From Halorussus sp. MSC15.2 (GTDB lineage: Archaea; Halobacteriota; Halobacteria; Halobacteriales; Haladaptataceae), in assembly GCF_010747475.1 (NCBI RefSeq), contig NZ_VSLZ01000004.1, positions 186,001-250,000 on the forward strand: a DNA stretch of 64,000 nucleotides, given 5' to 3'. Position 1 is the stretch's first letter; every line of letters begins with the position of its first letter. A model generated the notes under the pieces. It searched no databases, was not told the origin of the DNA, and saw only the letters and a list, made by a program, of their open reading frames with translations. Positions 51,391-59,339 of this stretch are shown here, one piece after another. The translations under genes and the position numbers were made by a program.

Positions 51391-51521
51391 GGACCCATTC
51401 TTGCATCACCGCTAGCGAGAACTGGTCCGACTTCTGCGAGCAAGAGCATAGCCATCCATAGCGCACCTATTATTCTCGGATTCTCTGCGAGCCAATCTGT
51501 TACCTCTGACATTTTCGACAT
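51387..51521 (-). CDS. 44-residue small membrane protein (DUF7503-like)
   Basis: A short minus-strand frame codes MSKMSEVTDWLAENPRIIGA and then WMAMLLLAEVGPVLASG, ending in GP. The pattern 'x-LAENPR-IGALxxxxLLL' with one membrane helix is like a haloarchaeal group of tiny proteins that I recall as DUF7503. It overlaps the stop of the CHAT gene (TTA at 51387-51389) and lies next to a DUF7504-like gene. A TATA-like run (AAAATATAG on the minus strand, near 51567) precedes it. The starts at 51521 and 51512 are both possible. Confidence 0.5.
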   Translation of the reverse strand: MSKMSEVTDWLAENPRIIGALWMAMLLLAEVGPVLASGDARMGP

Positions 51522-51891
51522 TGCATCTTCACTTCCAACCGCCGTTACTATCTAGTTTTCTATATTTTACCTATAGTAATATACAAATACGAAGGCTGTG
51601 AGATGCGATTACAGAATGAAGTCGTTTTGGCGATACTTATTTCCACGGTCTCAGATTGCAGATTCTGACGTGAGTGAATCGAACCGATATCGGAAATTAA
51701 TCGAAGTCGGAACTGACCCCAGTGTCGTTTCACGACGCAGTTTGGACTGCCGCAAACCGACCTAATTTCCCCGACGCAAATCGCTAGACCGACGCAATAG
51801 AATCGTAAATATCGCCGCCTCTGATTTATATATTCTATCATCGGTGGGAAAATTTATAACCCAACGGGTGGAACACGTGATAAACAAAACC
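51522..51891. other. AT-rich gap between the CHAT locus and DUF7504 gene
   Basis: This 370-base stretch is low in GC. It contains TATA-like runs on both strands (near 51567 minus and 51851 plus) and no open frame with acidic or GC-biased codons. It looks like part of the same transferred segment as the end of the CHAT gene. Confidence 0.45.
51851..51860 (+). promoter_or_regulatory. TATA box of DUF7504-like gene
   Basis: AATTTATAAC lies 32-41 bases before the ATG at 51892 and supports it over the upstream in-frame start. Confidence 0.55.
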
Positions 51892-52650
51892 ATGGCGACG
51901 GACGAATACACCTCACGAGGGCCGCCGGACGACGCGCCATCCGAGGACGAATTCACGACGTTTCTTGGTCTCTTGAACGAACTGAAGGCGACCGGCTGTA
52001 CCCTGCTGGTCGTCGGCGACGCGCCGCGGGAGTTGTTCGCCCGCGCGAGCGCCCAACTCCTCGGCGACTCCGAGGTGCTTCGCCACCGCGTTCTGGCCGT
52101 CACCGACGCCACACCGGAGAGTATCGCCGACAGGCTTCCGGACTCGGACGTGACACCGCGTCCGTTGGCCGAGACGACCCGACTGCTGAATCACGCGAGC
52201 GCGCCGCGGTCGATTACGGCCGCGGCCGACCCGACGACCGTCCCCGAACTCGCCGGGATTCAGGAGACCTGTATCGCCGACCCAGAACTCCGCGGCCTGC
52301 AGTCCGCGCTCGTGGAGGCCATCGAGGCCAGCGCGAACTCGGCCGACGTCCTCTCCCCGGCCGACCTCCGGGTCGGCGTCGATTCGCTCGTTCCGCTCCT
52401 CGAACACCACGGCGTGGACGTCGTCCGGCGATGTCTGGAGATGGTCGGCGGCCACGTCCGCGACCACCGCGGGATGGCCCACTACGTGCTCCCGGACGCA
52501 TACGAGAGCGACCGGGTGCGGTCGCTCGGCGCGCAGACCGACGCCATCATCGAACTCCGGGCGGTGGACCCCGGCGACCAAGGGCACGACGCCCAACAGC
52601 GGTGGCACGTCCCCGGTCGGGACATCACGACCGAGTGGACGCCGTTGTAA
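51892..52650 (+). CDS. DUF7504-like haloarchaeal protein
   Basis: A 252-residue acidic cytosolic protein with TGCTLLVVGDAPRELFARA near the front and a RecA-like alternation of strands and helices; it lacks the full P-loop that would prove ATP binding. From memory the family is DUF7504, common in haloarchaea beside DNA-repair or signalling genes. Late motif LEHHGVDVVRRCLEMVGGHV. ATG at 51892 is supported by a TATA box. It is a neighbour of the CHAT and 44-residue genes; a functional link is only suggested by position. Confidence 0.6.
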   Translation: MATDEYTSRGPPDDAPSEDEFTTFLGLLNELKATGCTLLVVGDAPRELFARASAQLLGDSEVLRHRVLAVTDATPESIADRLPDSDVTPRPLAETTRLLNHASAPRSITAAADPTTVPELAGIQETCIADPELRGLQSALVEAIEASANSADVLSPADLRVGVDSLVPLLEHHGVDVVRRCLEMVGGHVRDHRGMAHYVLPDAYESDRVRSLGAQTDAIIELRAVDPGDQGHDAQQRWHVPGRDITTEWTPL

Positions 52651-52867
52651 TCCCCACCGCCCGAATCGGTCTGTCGCCCATCGTTCGAGTCCCGTCCGTC
52701 GCCCCGCCCGTGGGTCGATTCGTCGCCGCGGTCTTTTCGCCCGCATCGAGTCGGTATCGTCACGTAGCGTGCCGTTCTCGGCGACTCTCCGTCTACGAGG
52801 GGAATCTAGCTATCGCTCGGCGGAAGGGTCAGCGTCGCGTCCAAAAAACGAGTAACGGCGGGTCAGG

Positions 52868-54652
52868 TCAGTTTATCGAGGTCGTATTGTACATCTGGCG
52901 ACTCGGTCCCGCAGCACCGAACTTCGAGATGTCCACGTTCTGGTACCAGAACCGCTCGTCGGTCTCGTGATAGACCGGCAGGAACACCACGTCCTCCCAG
53001 TTGGCCTCCTCTATCTGGATGTACGCCTCGTTGCGCGCCTGCTCGGCCTCGTCGGTCGGTGCGGTGTTGTTCTGCACCTTCTGGTACGCTTGGGTCGCCT
53101 GTTTGGCCGCCTGCGTCCCCGACCAGTTGACGTACGAGATGGGCGCGTCCTTCGAGGTGTCGGTCTGTGGCGGGTTGAGCAACTGCAGGAAGTTGTCGGG
53201 CGCGGGCCAGTCCATGACCCACCCCAGCGAGTACGCCTGCAGGTTCCCCTCACGGCCCCGCTGGAGCAGCGTCGAGAACGGCGCGCTCTCGATGTTCATC
53301 GAGATGTGCGCGCTGGCCAACTGGTCGCGCAGGAGTTGAGCCGTCTGGTTCCACGTGTCCGACCCGGAGTAGATGGTGAAGGTGAACTCGTACTGGTTGT
53401 TCGGGCCGTAGCCCGCGTCCTCCATCACCTGCCGGGCCTGCTGAATCTGGGTCTGGTTGTAGCCGTACGGGTAGTTCTGCTCGGCGTGTTGGGTGTAGGC
53501 GTCCGGGCCGCCGGGGTAGATGTTCGGCGGTGTGAAGTGGTACGCGGCCTGCCCGCGGCCTTTGAATATCTGCTCGATGACCTGCTGTTGATTCATGACG
53601 TACGCCGCGGCCTGTCGCGCGGGTTTGTCGACCTGGGCCGTGTTGAACCCGATGTAGAAGGCGTTGATGGTGGCGACGCCGAGATAGTTCACCGTCGCGC
53701 CGTTCCGGACCGGTCCGTACGTACCGGTCTCGCGCCCCTTGTCGTCGGTGTTCTCCACGGTGACCTTGTTGGGGTCGTAGAACGGCGTCGGAATCGGGAA
53801 GTAGTCCGCGTTCCGATTCATCGCGTAGGTGTAGATGGCGTTGTCGTCCTCGATGATGCGCCAGTTGACGGCCTCGACCTGCGCGGTCTGTCCGTGGTAG
53901 TTCGGGAACCGCGAGACCTCGGCTTGGTCGTTGGACTGCCACGTCTCAAACTGGAACGGACCGGCCCCGACCGGGTTCTCGGTGGCGAACGTCTGATACT
54001 GCATCTCGCCGTCGTACCCCTGAATGTCACCGACGACGCCCTCCGGGAGCGCCGCGAACGACGTGTACGCCAGTATCGGAAGCGTGGCGTGGAACGGTTC
54101 CTCGAGCGACACCCGGAGCGTGTAGTCGTCTACCGCTTCGACCGCGAGCGTCCCCGGCTTGTAGTTGCCCTCGCTGTCGGTCTCGTGCTGGACGCCGATG
54201 GAATCGAGGATGAAGTACGCTCGTCGGGAGTTGTCCGAGGCGGCCAATCGCTCCCACGAGTAGATGAAGTCCTGCGCCGTGACCTCGCCGAAGTCCCCGT
54301 GGAACTGCGCGCCCTGTTTGAGGTTGAACGTGTAGGTCGTGAAGTCGTCGGACCGCTCGTACCCCTTCGCGAGTTGCGTCTGGACCTCTATCGCTCCGTC
54401 GGGATAGTTCATCAGCGCGTCGAACATCTGCTGGATGACTCGTCCGGAGGCGGTGTCCGTCGCCTTGATGGGGTCGAGCGTACTCATCGTGCCGGTGTTG
54501 ATGAGGTTGAGCGTCCCACTAGCGCCACCGTCCCCGTCTTCCTGCGTGGTCGTCTCCTGTCCGGCCGCGGTACCCGTAATTACGCTAGCCGATGCCGCCC
54601 CACCGGTCGCTTTGAGGAACGACCGCCGTGACATGTTGGATTTCTCGGACAT
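52868..54652 (-). CDS. Orphan peptide/oligopeptide ABC substrate-binding protein
   Basis: A 594-residue extracytoplasmic binding protein of family 5 (dipeptide/oligopeptide). Tat signal SRRSFLKATGGAASASV, then a Thr/Gly linker, LNLINTGTMSTLDPIKATDT and the SBP_bac_5 core: YTFNLKQGAQFHGDFGEVTA, FIYSWERL, NYHGQTAQVEAVNW and FGFNTAQ-like. It binds peptides, or glycosides in some relatives. No permease or ATPase gene is next to it, so it may serve a transporter elsewhere. TATA-like TATTTATAAT lies 38-48 bases upstream. An internal ATG at 54634 is an alternative start. Confidence 0.9.
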   Translation of the reverse strand: MSEKSNMSRRSFLKATGGAASASVITGTAAGQETTTQEDGDGGASGTLNLINTGTMSTLDPIKATDTASGRVIQQMFDALMNYPDGAIEVQTQLAKGYERSDDFTTYTFNLKQGAQFHGDFGEVTAQDFIYSWERLAASDNSRRAYFILDSIGVQHETDSEGNYKPGTLAVEAVDDYTLRVSLEEPFHATLPILAYTSFAALPEGVVGDIQGYDGEMQYQTFATENPVGAGPFQFETWQSNDQAEVSRFPNYHGQTAQVEAVNWRIIEDDNAIYTYAMNRNADYFPIPTPFYDPNKVTVENTDDKGRETGTYGPVRNGATVNYLGVATINAFYIGFNTAQVDKPARQAAAYVMNQQQVIEQIFKGRGQAAYHFTPPNIYPGGPDAYTQHAEQNYPYGYNQTQIQQARQVMEDAGYGPNNQYEFTFTIYSGSDTWNQTAQLLRDQLASAHISMNIESAPFSTLLQRGREGNLQAYSLGWVMDWPAPDNFLQLLNPPQTDTSKDAPISYVNWSGTQAAKQATQAYQKVQNNTAPTDEAEQARNEAYIQIEEANWEDVVFLPVYHETDERFWYQNVDISKFGAAGPSRQMYNTTSIN

Positions 54653-54920
54653 GCGAATAGATGGACCACGCTATCGCATATGTAGTTAATTATTTATAAT
54701 GTGGTACGCGACACGTTGGTAAAACGAAGGCTTCTATCGCGTGTTTGACTAGAACCTATCGAATAGAAGAGAGAAGCGCGGAATCGATAGTCAGCGAGCG
54801 AGTACGGTCTGCGTACTTCAGAACGAGTTCGGACCGAGTCCCGACAGTCGCACGCTGTCTCGCGACAGTTCGTGCATAACAAAGTGATGCTCGGTCGTCC
54901 TCCCGAGAGACCAAGACTCC

Positions 54921-55373
54921 ATGAGACGGAACCGACTAGCCGACGTGCTGTCCGGAGACCGTGGCACGTCACCCACTATCGGCGCGGTACTGCTGGTCGG
55001 CATCACGGTCCTGCTGGCGACGGCGGCGGGGAGTCAGTTGTTCGGTCTCGCCGGAAGCCAGCAGGGGACGTTCGCCAGCGCGACGGTCGATTACTCGCCG
55101 GGCGAGGACCGCGTGGCGGTGACGTGGTTGGCGACCGCCGGGGCGGAACGACTGAAGGTCGAGATTCTGGTCGGTGACGAGCGACGAGTCGTCGGACTCG
55201 ACGGCGTGGGAGACCGGGTCGTCGTGGACGGCGACGGCGTGACCGTGAGTTCCGGGTCGGTCGGGCAGTGGAAGTCACCCACGATTTCGGACGGCGACCG
55301 CGTGACGGTGACGGTCCTCGCGGTGAAGAACGGCGAGAGCGTCGTCGTCGCCGACCGGAGCGCGACGGTGTGA
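54921..55373 (+). CDS. Type IV pilin
   Basis: A 150-residue archaeal pilin-like protein. The prepilin signal SGDRGTSPTIGAVLLVGITV combines a charged start and a hydrophobic helix, as in haloarchaeal PilA proteins with a DUF1628-type domain; cleavage is expected just before the helix. The remainder is a beta-rich head. It takes part in adhesion or biofilm formation if assembled. No pilus assembly gene is adjacent. Start is the ATG beside RRNRLADVLSGDRG. Confidence 0.85.
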   Translation: MRRNRLADVLSGDRGTSPTIGAVLLVGITVLLATAAGSQLFGLAGSQQGTFASATVDYSPGEDRVAVTWLATAGAERLKVEILVGDERRVVGLDGVGDRVVVDGDGVTVSSGSVGQWKSPTISDGDRVTVTVLAVKNGESVVVADRSATV

Positions 55374-55453
55374 CTCCGCGAGTGAGAGTGGACTCACAAC
55401 AGAGTGTGGTCCCGTGAACAGGGACTTGGCCGTACGTCACGTACGTCCGACGC

Positions 55454-55804
55454 ATGAGCATCGGGCGTGGGACTCACGGCGAGACCGAGACCGTGTTCGA
55501 CTGGCTAGTCTTACTTCTCGCGGTCGCTCTCGCTGGAATTCACGTCTACTTGGGCGTCGTCGCCGACGAACGACAGTTCTTCGTCGTCGCCGGGGTGTTC
55601 GTCGTGGGCATCCTGCTGTTCTTCACGGAGTACTGGCGCGCGACGGTCTACCTGCTCGCGGCGGTCTACGTCGCGACGCTGGGAGTTCTCTGGCTACTGG
55701 GCGGGACGGAGTACGAGCGCGTCGGTCTCGTCACGGGCGCGATAAGCACCGCTTTCCTCGGTCTCGCGGTCTACCTCTTCGTCCGGGAGTCGGGCGCGGA
55801 GTGA
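55454..55804 (+). CDS. Small four-helix membrane protein
   Basis: A 116-residue protein with four hydrophobic segments (about residues 17-35, 42-60, 65-82 and 93-110). No family is recognised. It follows the pilin gene by 80 bases on the same strand, so a shared transcript is possible. Function unknown. Confidence 0.7.
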   Translation: MSIGRGTHGETETVFDWLVLLLAVALAGIHVYLGVVADERQFFVVAGVFVVGILLFFTEYWRATVYLLAAVYVATLGVLWLLGGTEYERVGLVTGAISTAFLGLAVYLFVRESGAE

Positions 55805-55816
55805 CGACGGCCGCCG

Positions 55817-56104
55817 TCACTCCACGTACACCGAGTAGGTGATGACGCCGAACCCGGCCGCGGTCAGCGTGCTCTCGATGACGAGGACTGTCGTTCGGTC
55901 CACGCCGACTATCTGGTCGGCGATGCCCGCCAAGAACGCGCCGAGCGTGACGACGCCGAATCCGAGCGCGAGCGCCCGGAGCGCGGGCGAGTCGGTACGC
56001 CGATAGGCCCGGTACGTGAAGTAGGTGATGAGACCGCCGAGCGTGAGCGTGATGGTCTTGAGCGCCACGACGAGCGACGTGACGCTGACGAGGTCTCCGT
56101 TCAT
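55817..56104 (-). CDS. DUF7521-like membrane protein
   Basis: A 95-residue protein with three membrane segments. Its ATG overlaps the stop of the upstream regulator gene (ATGA), which shows translational coupling. Haloarchaea commonly carry such a winged-helix/small membrane protein pair (from memory, DUF7521). It may sense a membrane signal for the regulator, but that is inference. A longer open frame upstream is a shadow of the regulator gene. Confidence 0.75.
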   Translation of the reverse strand: MNGDLVSVTSLVVALKTITLTLGGLITYFTYRAYRRTDSPALRALALGFGVVTLGAFLAGIADQIVGVDRTTVLVIESTLTAAGFGVITYSVYVE

Positions 56105-56478
56105 GTCTCCTTGCGCACCTCCGACCACATGTCCGCGAGTCGTTCCTCGGCCGTGCGCGAGGGCCGCGAGACCGATACCTCGAACTCCTTGTCCTCGGTC
56201 AACGAGAACGACACCTCCTCGAAGTCCAAGTCGTAGCGCGTCGTGTGGTGGCCGTCGCTCCGGACTTCGGTCAGTTCCGAGAGGAGGGACGCCTCGGTCA
56301 GCGCGTCGAGTTTCCGGTAGACCGTCGAGAGCGGGATGTCGGTCGCGTCCGAGATTTCGCTCGCTGTCATGGGTTCGTCGAGTTGCTTGACGATGGCCCG
56401 GCAGTCCGGGTCGTCGAGGGCATCGAGGATAGCCTGCAGGTCGGGCGCGTCCTCCACGCCCACCGGATTTCGAACCAT
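56101..56478 (-). CDS. Winged-helix transcriptional regulator (ArsR-like)
   Basis: A 125-residue DNA-binding protein. The winged-helix core has DLQAILDALDDPDCRAIVKQ, MTASEISDATDIPLSTVYRK (recognition helix) and a wing, then an acidic C terminus. It is coupled to the downstream membrane protein by overlapping codons. It may regulate itself and the partner, or respond to stress; targets are unknown. Start is the ATG at 56478. Confidence 0.85.
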   Translation of the reverse strand: MVRNPVGVEDAPDLQAILDALDDPDCRAIVKQLDEPMTASEISDATDIPLSTVYRKLDALTEASLLSELTEVRSDGHHTTRYDLDFEEVSFSLTEDKEFEVSVSRPSRTAEERLADMWSEVRKET

Positions 56479-56622
56479 CTAGTCGAACGTTCCGAAAGCC
56501 CGCACATAATTCGTTCGACTTCGGTGACGACAGGCCCGCGGACGCCCATCGAAGGGAGGGAACGCACGACACACCGAACACGTTCGAATCGTCTCCCACC
56601 CAGTGGGAATCACCGTCGGCGC

Positions 56623-56632
56623 TCTTTAAGTA
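56623..56632 (+). promoter_or_regulatory. TATA box of multicopper oxidase gene
   Basis: TCTTTAAGTA lies 26-35 bases before the ATG at 56658, as for a leaderless transcript. Confidence 0.5.
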
Positions 56633-56657
56633 GCCCATCCAAGATGGAACTGTACCA

Positions 56658-57797
56658 ATGACCGACATCGGAGCACCCGGAGACGGTCCGTCTCGACGCG
56701 ACTTTCTGAAAGCGACCGGCGCTGGCGGGCTGGCCGCCGCGGCGGGATGTACGGCACCGAGCGGACGCGACCAACCGACGACCCGACAGCGAGCCATGCA
56801 ATCTCAGAACGCGCTCCCCACGACGAGTCCCCCGGAAGTAGTGAACGTGAACGAACAGGGCGGGAAGGTGACCCTCAAGACCCAACCCGCGAAGCACGAG
56901 GTCCACCCCCTCGACACCATGGGCGGCCCGGTCGAACTCCCCAAGGTCTGGGCGTTTCAGGCCGACGACCGCGACCCGAGCGTCCCCGGTCCCATCCTGC
57001 GGACGACCGAGGGCGAGGACATGGAGGTCACGCTCGACAACACCGGCGGGAAGCGCCCTCACACCGTCCACTTCCACGGCGTCCAGAAGACGTGGAAGAA
57101 CGACGGCGTGCCCACGACGACGGGAATCACGGTCAAACCGGGCGAGAAGCACACCTACCAGATACCCGCCAACGTCCCCGGCACCCACCTCTACCACTGT
57201 CACTTCCAAACGCCGCGCCACATCGAGATGGGGATGTTCGGAATCTTCCGCGTGGACCCCAAGGGGTACGAACCCGCCGACAGGGAGTACTTCATGACGG
57301 TCAAGGAGTGGGACTCTTCGCTCTCGCGGATGATGGCGGGCGAGAGCGCGAGTTACAACCCGCGCAAGCGTAACCCGGACGTGTTCACCGTCAACGGCAA
57401 GTCCGCGCCCCGGACGCTCCACCCCGAGGACGGGTCGCCGATAATCGTCAAGCAGGGCGAGTCGGTCCGCCTCCACATGGTCAACGGCGGGTACATGTCT
57501 CACCCGATGCACATCCACAACCACCGCTTCCAGCGGGTCGAGAAGGACGGCGGGGTCGTCCCGGAGGCCGCGCGCCACGACATGGACGTGACCAACATCG
57601 CGCCCGCCGAGCGCCACACCATCGAGTTCACGGCCGACGCCGAACCCGGCATCTACCTGATGCACTGTCACAAGGTCAACCACGTGATGAACGGCCGGAG
57701 TTACCCCGGCGGGATGCTCAACGGCGTCGTCTACGAGTCGGCGATGGACACCGACATCTTCGCCCAACTGATGGAGTACGCCGGATACGAGGGATAA
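56658..57797 (+). CDS. Two-domain multicopper oxidase
   Basis: A 379-residue Tat-exported copper oxidase (signal SRRDFLKATGAGGLAA with a following Cys, possibly a lipid anchor). Its two cupredoxin domains have HTVHFHGVQ and HLYHCHFQTPRHIEMGMFG (domain 1, type-1 copper with Cys, His and Met) and HPMHIHNHRF and YLMHCHKVNHVMNG (domain 2). This fits two-domain multicopper oxidases, ancestors of laccases and nitrite reductases. The spacing does not match classical nitrite reductase. It probably oxidises metals or phenols outside the cell and takes electrons with the halocyanin 4 bases downstream. Confidence 0.9.
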   Translation: MTDIGAPGDGPSRRDFLKATGAGGLAAAAGCTAPSGRDQPTTRQRAMQSQNALPTTSPPEVVNVNEQGGKVTLKTQPAKHEVHPLDTMGGPVELPKVWAFQADDRDPSVPGPILRTTEGEDMEVTLDNTGGKRPHTVHFHGVQKTWKNDGVPTTTGITVKPGEKHTYQIPANVPGTHLYHCHFQTPRHIEMGMFGIFRVDPKGYEPADREYFMTVKEWDSSLSRMMAGESASYNPRKRNPDVFTVNGKSAPRTLHPEDGSPIIVKQGESVRLHMVNGGYMSHPMHIHNHRFQRVEKDGGVVPEAARHDMDVTNIAPAERHTIEFTADAEPGIYLMHCHKVNHVMNGRSYPGGMLNGVVYESAMDTDIFAQLMEYAGYEG

Positions 57798-57800
57798 GCC

Positions 57801-58391
57801 ATGACGCCACGATGCACGCGACGCGACGTGATGAAGGGTGTCCCCGCGGGGACAGCCGCCGCGGCCGGACTCTCCGGGACTGCTGCCGCCCAGAGCGGCC
57901 TGTCGTCGTGGTTCGAGAACGTGTCGAACTACGACGGCGTGGTGGACGAGACCGGGAAATCCGAGGTCACCGTCGAGGTGGGCACGAAGGGGAACAACGG
58001 CAACTTCGCGTTCGGCCCGGCCGCCGTTCGGGTGGACCCCGGCACGAAGGTCGTCTGGAAGTGGACCGGCAACGGCGGCAGTCACAACGTGGCCGCCGAA
58101 GACGGGTCGTTCAAGAGCGAGATGACCGATAAAAAGGGTCACACCTTCAGCCAGACGTTCGAGGAGACGGGCGTCGTCAAATACGCCTGCGTGCCCCACA
58201 AGGCCATGGGCATGAAGGGCGCTATCGTCGTCGGTTCCGAGGCCGCATCGGGGGCCGCCTCGGGTGGCTTCTCGCTGTCGGCGGACGAGTACGCGGTCGG
58301 CGGGAGCGTCCTGCTCGGCCTGCTGTCGCCGATAGCGTTCGCGCTGGTCCTGTTCGGGCGCGACCCCGACAGGGACCTTCGAGGACGGTAA
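57801..58391 (+). CDS. Halocyanin, second copy
   Basis: A 196-residue blue copper protein almost identical in its cupredoxin domain to the one at 31428-32102: WFENVSNYDGVVDETGKSEV, NGGSHNVAAED, KYACVPHKAMGMKGA. The leader is Ala/Gly-rich after two Arg and contains a possible Tat motif (TRRDVMKGVPAGTA). A membrane helix near the end anchors it. It follows the multicopper oxidase gene by 3 bases, so they are one operon and an electron-transfer pair is likely. Confidence 0.92.
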   Translation: MTPRCTRRDVMKGVPAGTAAAAGLSGTAAAQSGLSSWFENVSNYDGVVDETGKSEVTVEVGTKGNNGNFAFGPAAVRVDPGTKVVWKWTGNGGSHNVAAEDGSFKSEMTDKKGHTFSQTFEETGVVKYACVPHKAMGMKGAIVVGSEAASGAASGGFSLSADEYAVGGSVLLGLLSPIAFALVLFGRDPDRDLRGR

Positions 58392-58490
58392 CTTGGTTCG
58401 GTTGTTCGGTCGGCGTTTCTCTCCTCGCTCGTTACAGCGGTCGGAGGACTCACACTTCCACACTGCTCGACTACCGGAGAACGATTCGCG

Positions 58491-58814
58491 CTACGGGTCC
58501 GCGAGGGACGCTACAATCGATTCGACTCGGTCGTCGGAGTGATATCGCACGTCGCCGGTCCGCGAGTCGTACTCGACGATGCCGAACTCCTCCAGTTTCG
58601 GGAGGTGAACGTGGTGGAGTTGGGTCCGGGTCGCGTCCGTGGACGCCTCCACGGTGCCGTCTGCCTCGACCGCTAGCCGTGCGAGTTGGGCGGCGAGAAC
58701 TTCCATGGAAGCGGTGTCGGTATCGCTGTCGGCGAAGTATTCGACTATCTTCCGGCGCTCCTTGTTCCGGAGGACCTTCAGAATGCGGTCGATTTGTCCC
58801 GGTTCGTCGTTCAT
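58491..58814 (-). CDS. DUF7344-like winged-helix regulator
   Basis: A 107-residue protein: ILKVLRNKERRKIVEYFADS, VLAAQLARLA, then TQLHHVHLPKLEEFGIVEYD and a wing. This is the DUF7344 haloarchaeal group of winged-helix regulators. It lies tail to tail with the halocyanin gene. Targets unknown; it could control the multicopper operon, but nothing proves it. Confidence 0.85.
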   Translation of the reverse strand: MNDEPGQIDRILKVLRNKERRKIVEYFADSDTDTASMEVLAAQLARLAVEADGTVEASTDATRTQLHHVHLPKLEEFGIVEYDSRTGDVRYHSDDRVESIVASLADP

Positions 58815-59339
58815 TGTAGCGTGTCCTTTCGCTGATAGGTGATACGATGATAGTCGGTCGGAAGACGGATAAGTCCGCGGTTATTCCAAACTCAGAGGCT
58901 CATTATCCAACCTATTATTTCACGCATACAAACGGCAGAGCCTGAGGCTGTTGTAAACAGCGTTCACCCAGTTCCTCACGACAGAGCCACCCAGAGTTAA
59001 CTCCGAAATCCGTCACGACGTTCAGCGTCTCTCGGTGAAGTCGGGCCACATCTCACTCGAATCCTGCCACGGTGTGGCAGACGTAGCACGCAGTTGACGA
59101 GTGGTTGGGACACTACGGACTGCGTGCTACTCTCTCGTTCGGTATCGCGTCCTATGCAGTTTGGGTGACTAAGTGAGTGAAGGGGTTCGACGGAGCGCCG
59201 ACGGACGAAAGACAGTGGTATAACGGAGTGAGAGTCTACGAGGGACGGAGTTGGTGTGAGAACAGTACGACAATGACGAAGATACGGGAACACCAAATGA
59301 AGGTATCTCCGGGGTCCACCCGGTGGTGGTTGGGACACC
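58815..59339. other. Intergenic region with three perfect inverted repeats
   Basis: A 525-base gap without a convincing gene. It has GCTGTT-GTA-AACAGC (58947-58961), CTGCCAC-GGT-GTGGCAG (59064-59080) and a 12-bp inverted repeat GTAGCACGCAGT/ACTGCGTGCTAC at 59083-59094 and 59119-59130. On the minus strand a short frame without a proper start (about 58918-59055) reads like decayed coding sequence. A structured RNA, a regulator-bound region or the end of a lost mobile element are all possible. Confidence 0.4.

Noticed and set aside
51560..51841. 93-codon minus-strand open frame
   Set aside because: It lies in AT-rich DNA with no codon bias and no acidic composition; it overlaps the promoter region of the small membrane protein gene.
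56658..57797. Copper nitrite reductase assignment
   Set aside because: Two domains are present, but the histidine/cysteine spacing does not match the classical enzyme; general two-domain multicopper oxidase is safer.
58918..59055. Short minus-strand coding remnant
   Set aside because: It lacks a start and follows an in-frame stop; similarity to any protein could not be established.
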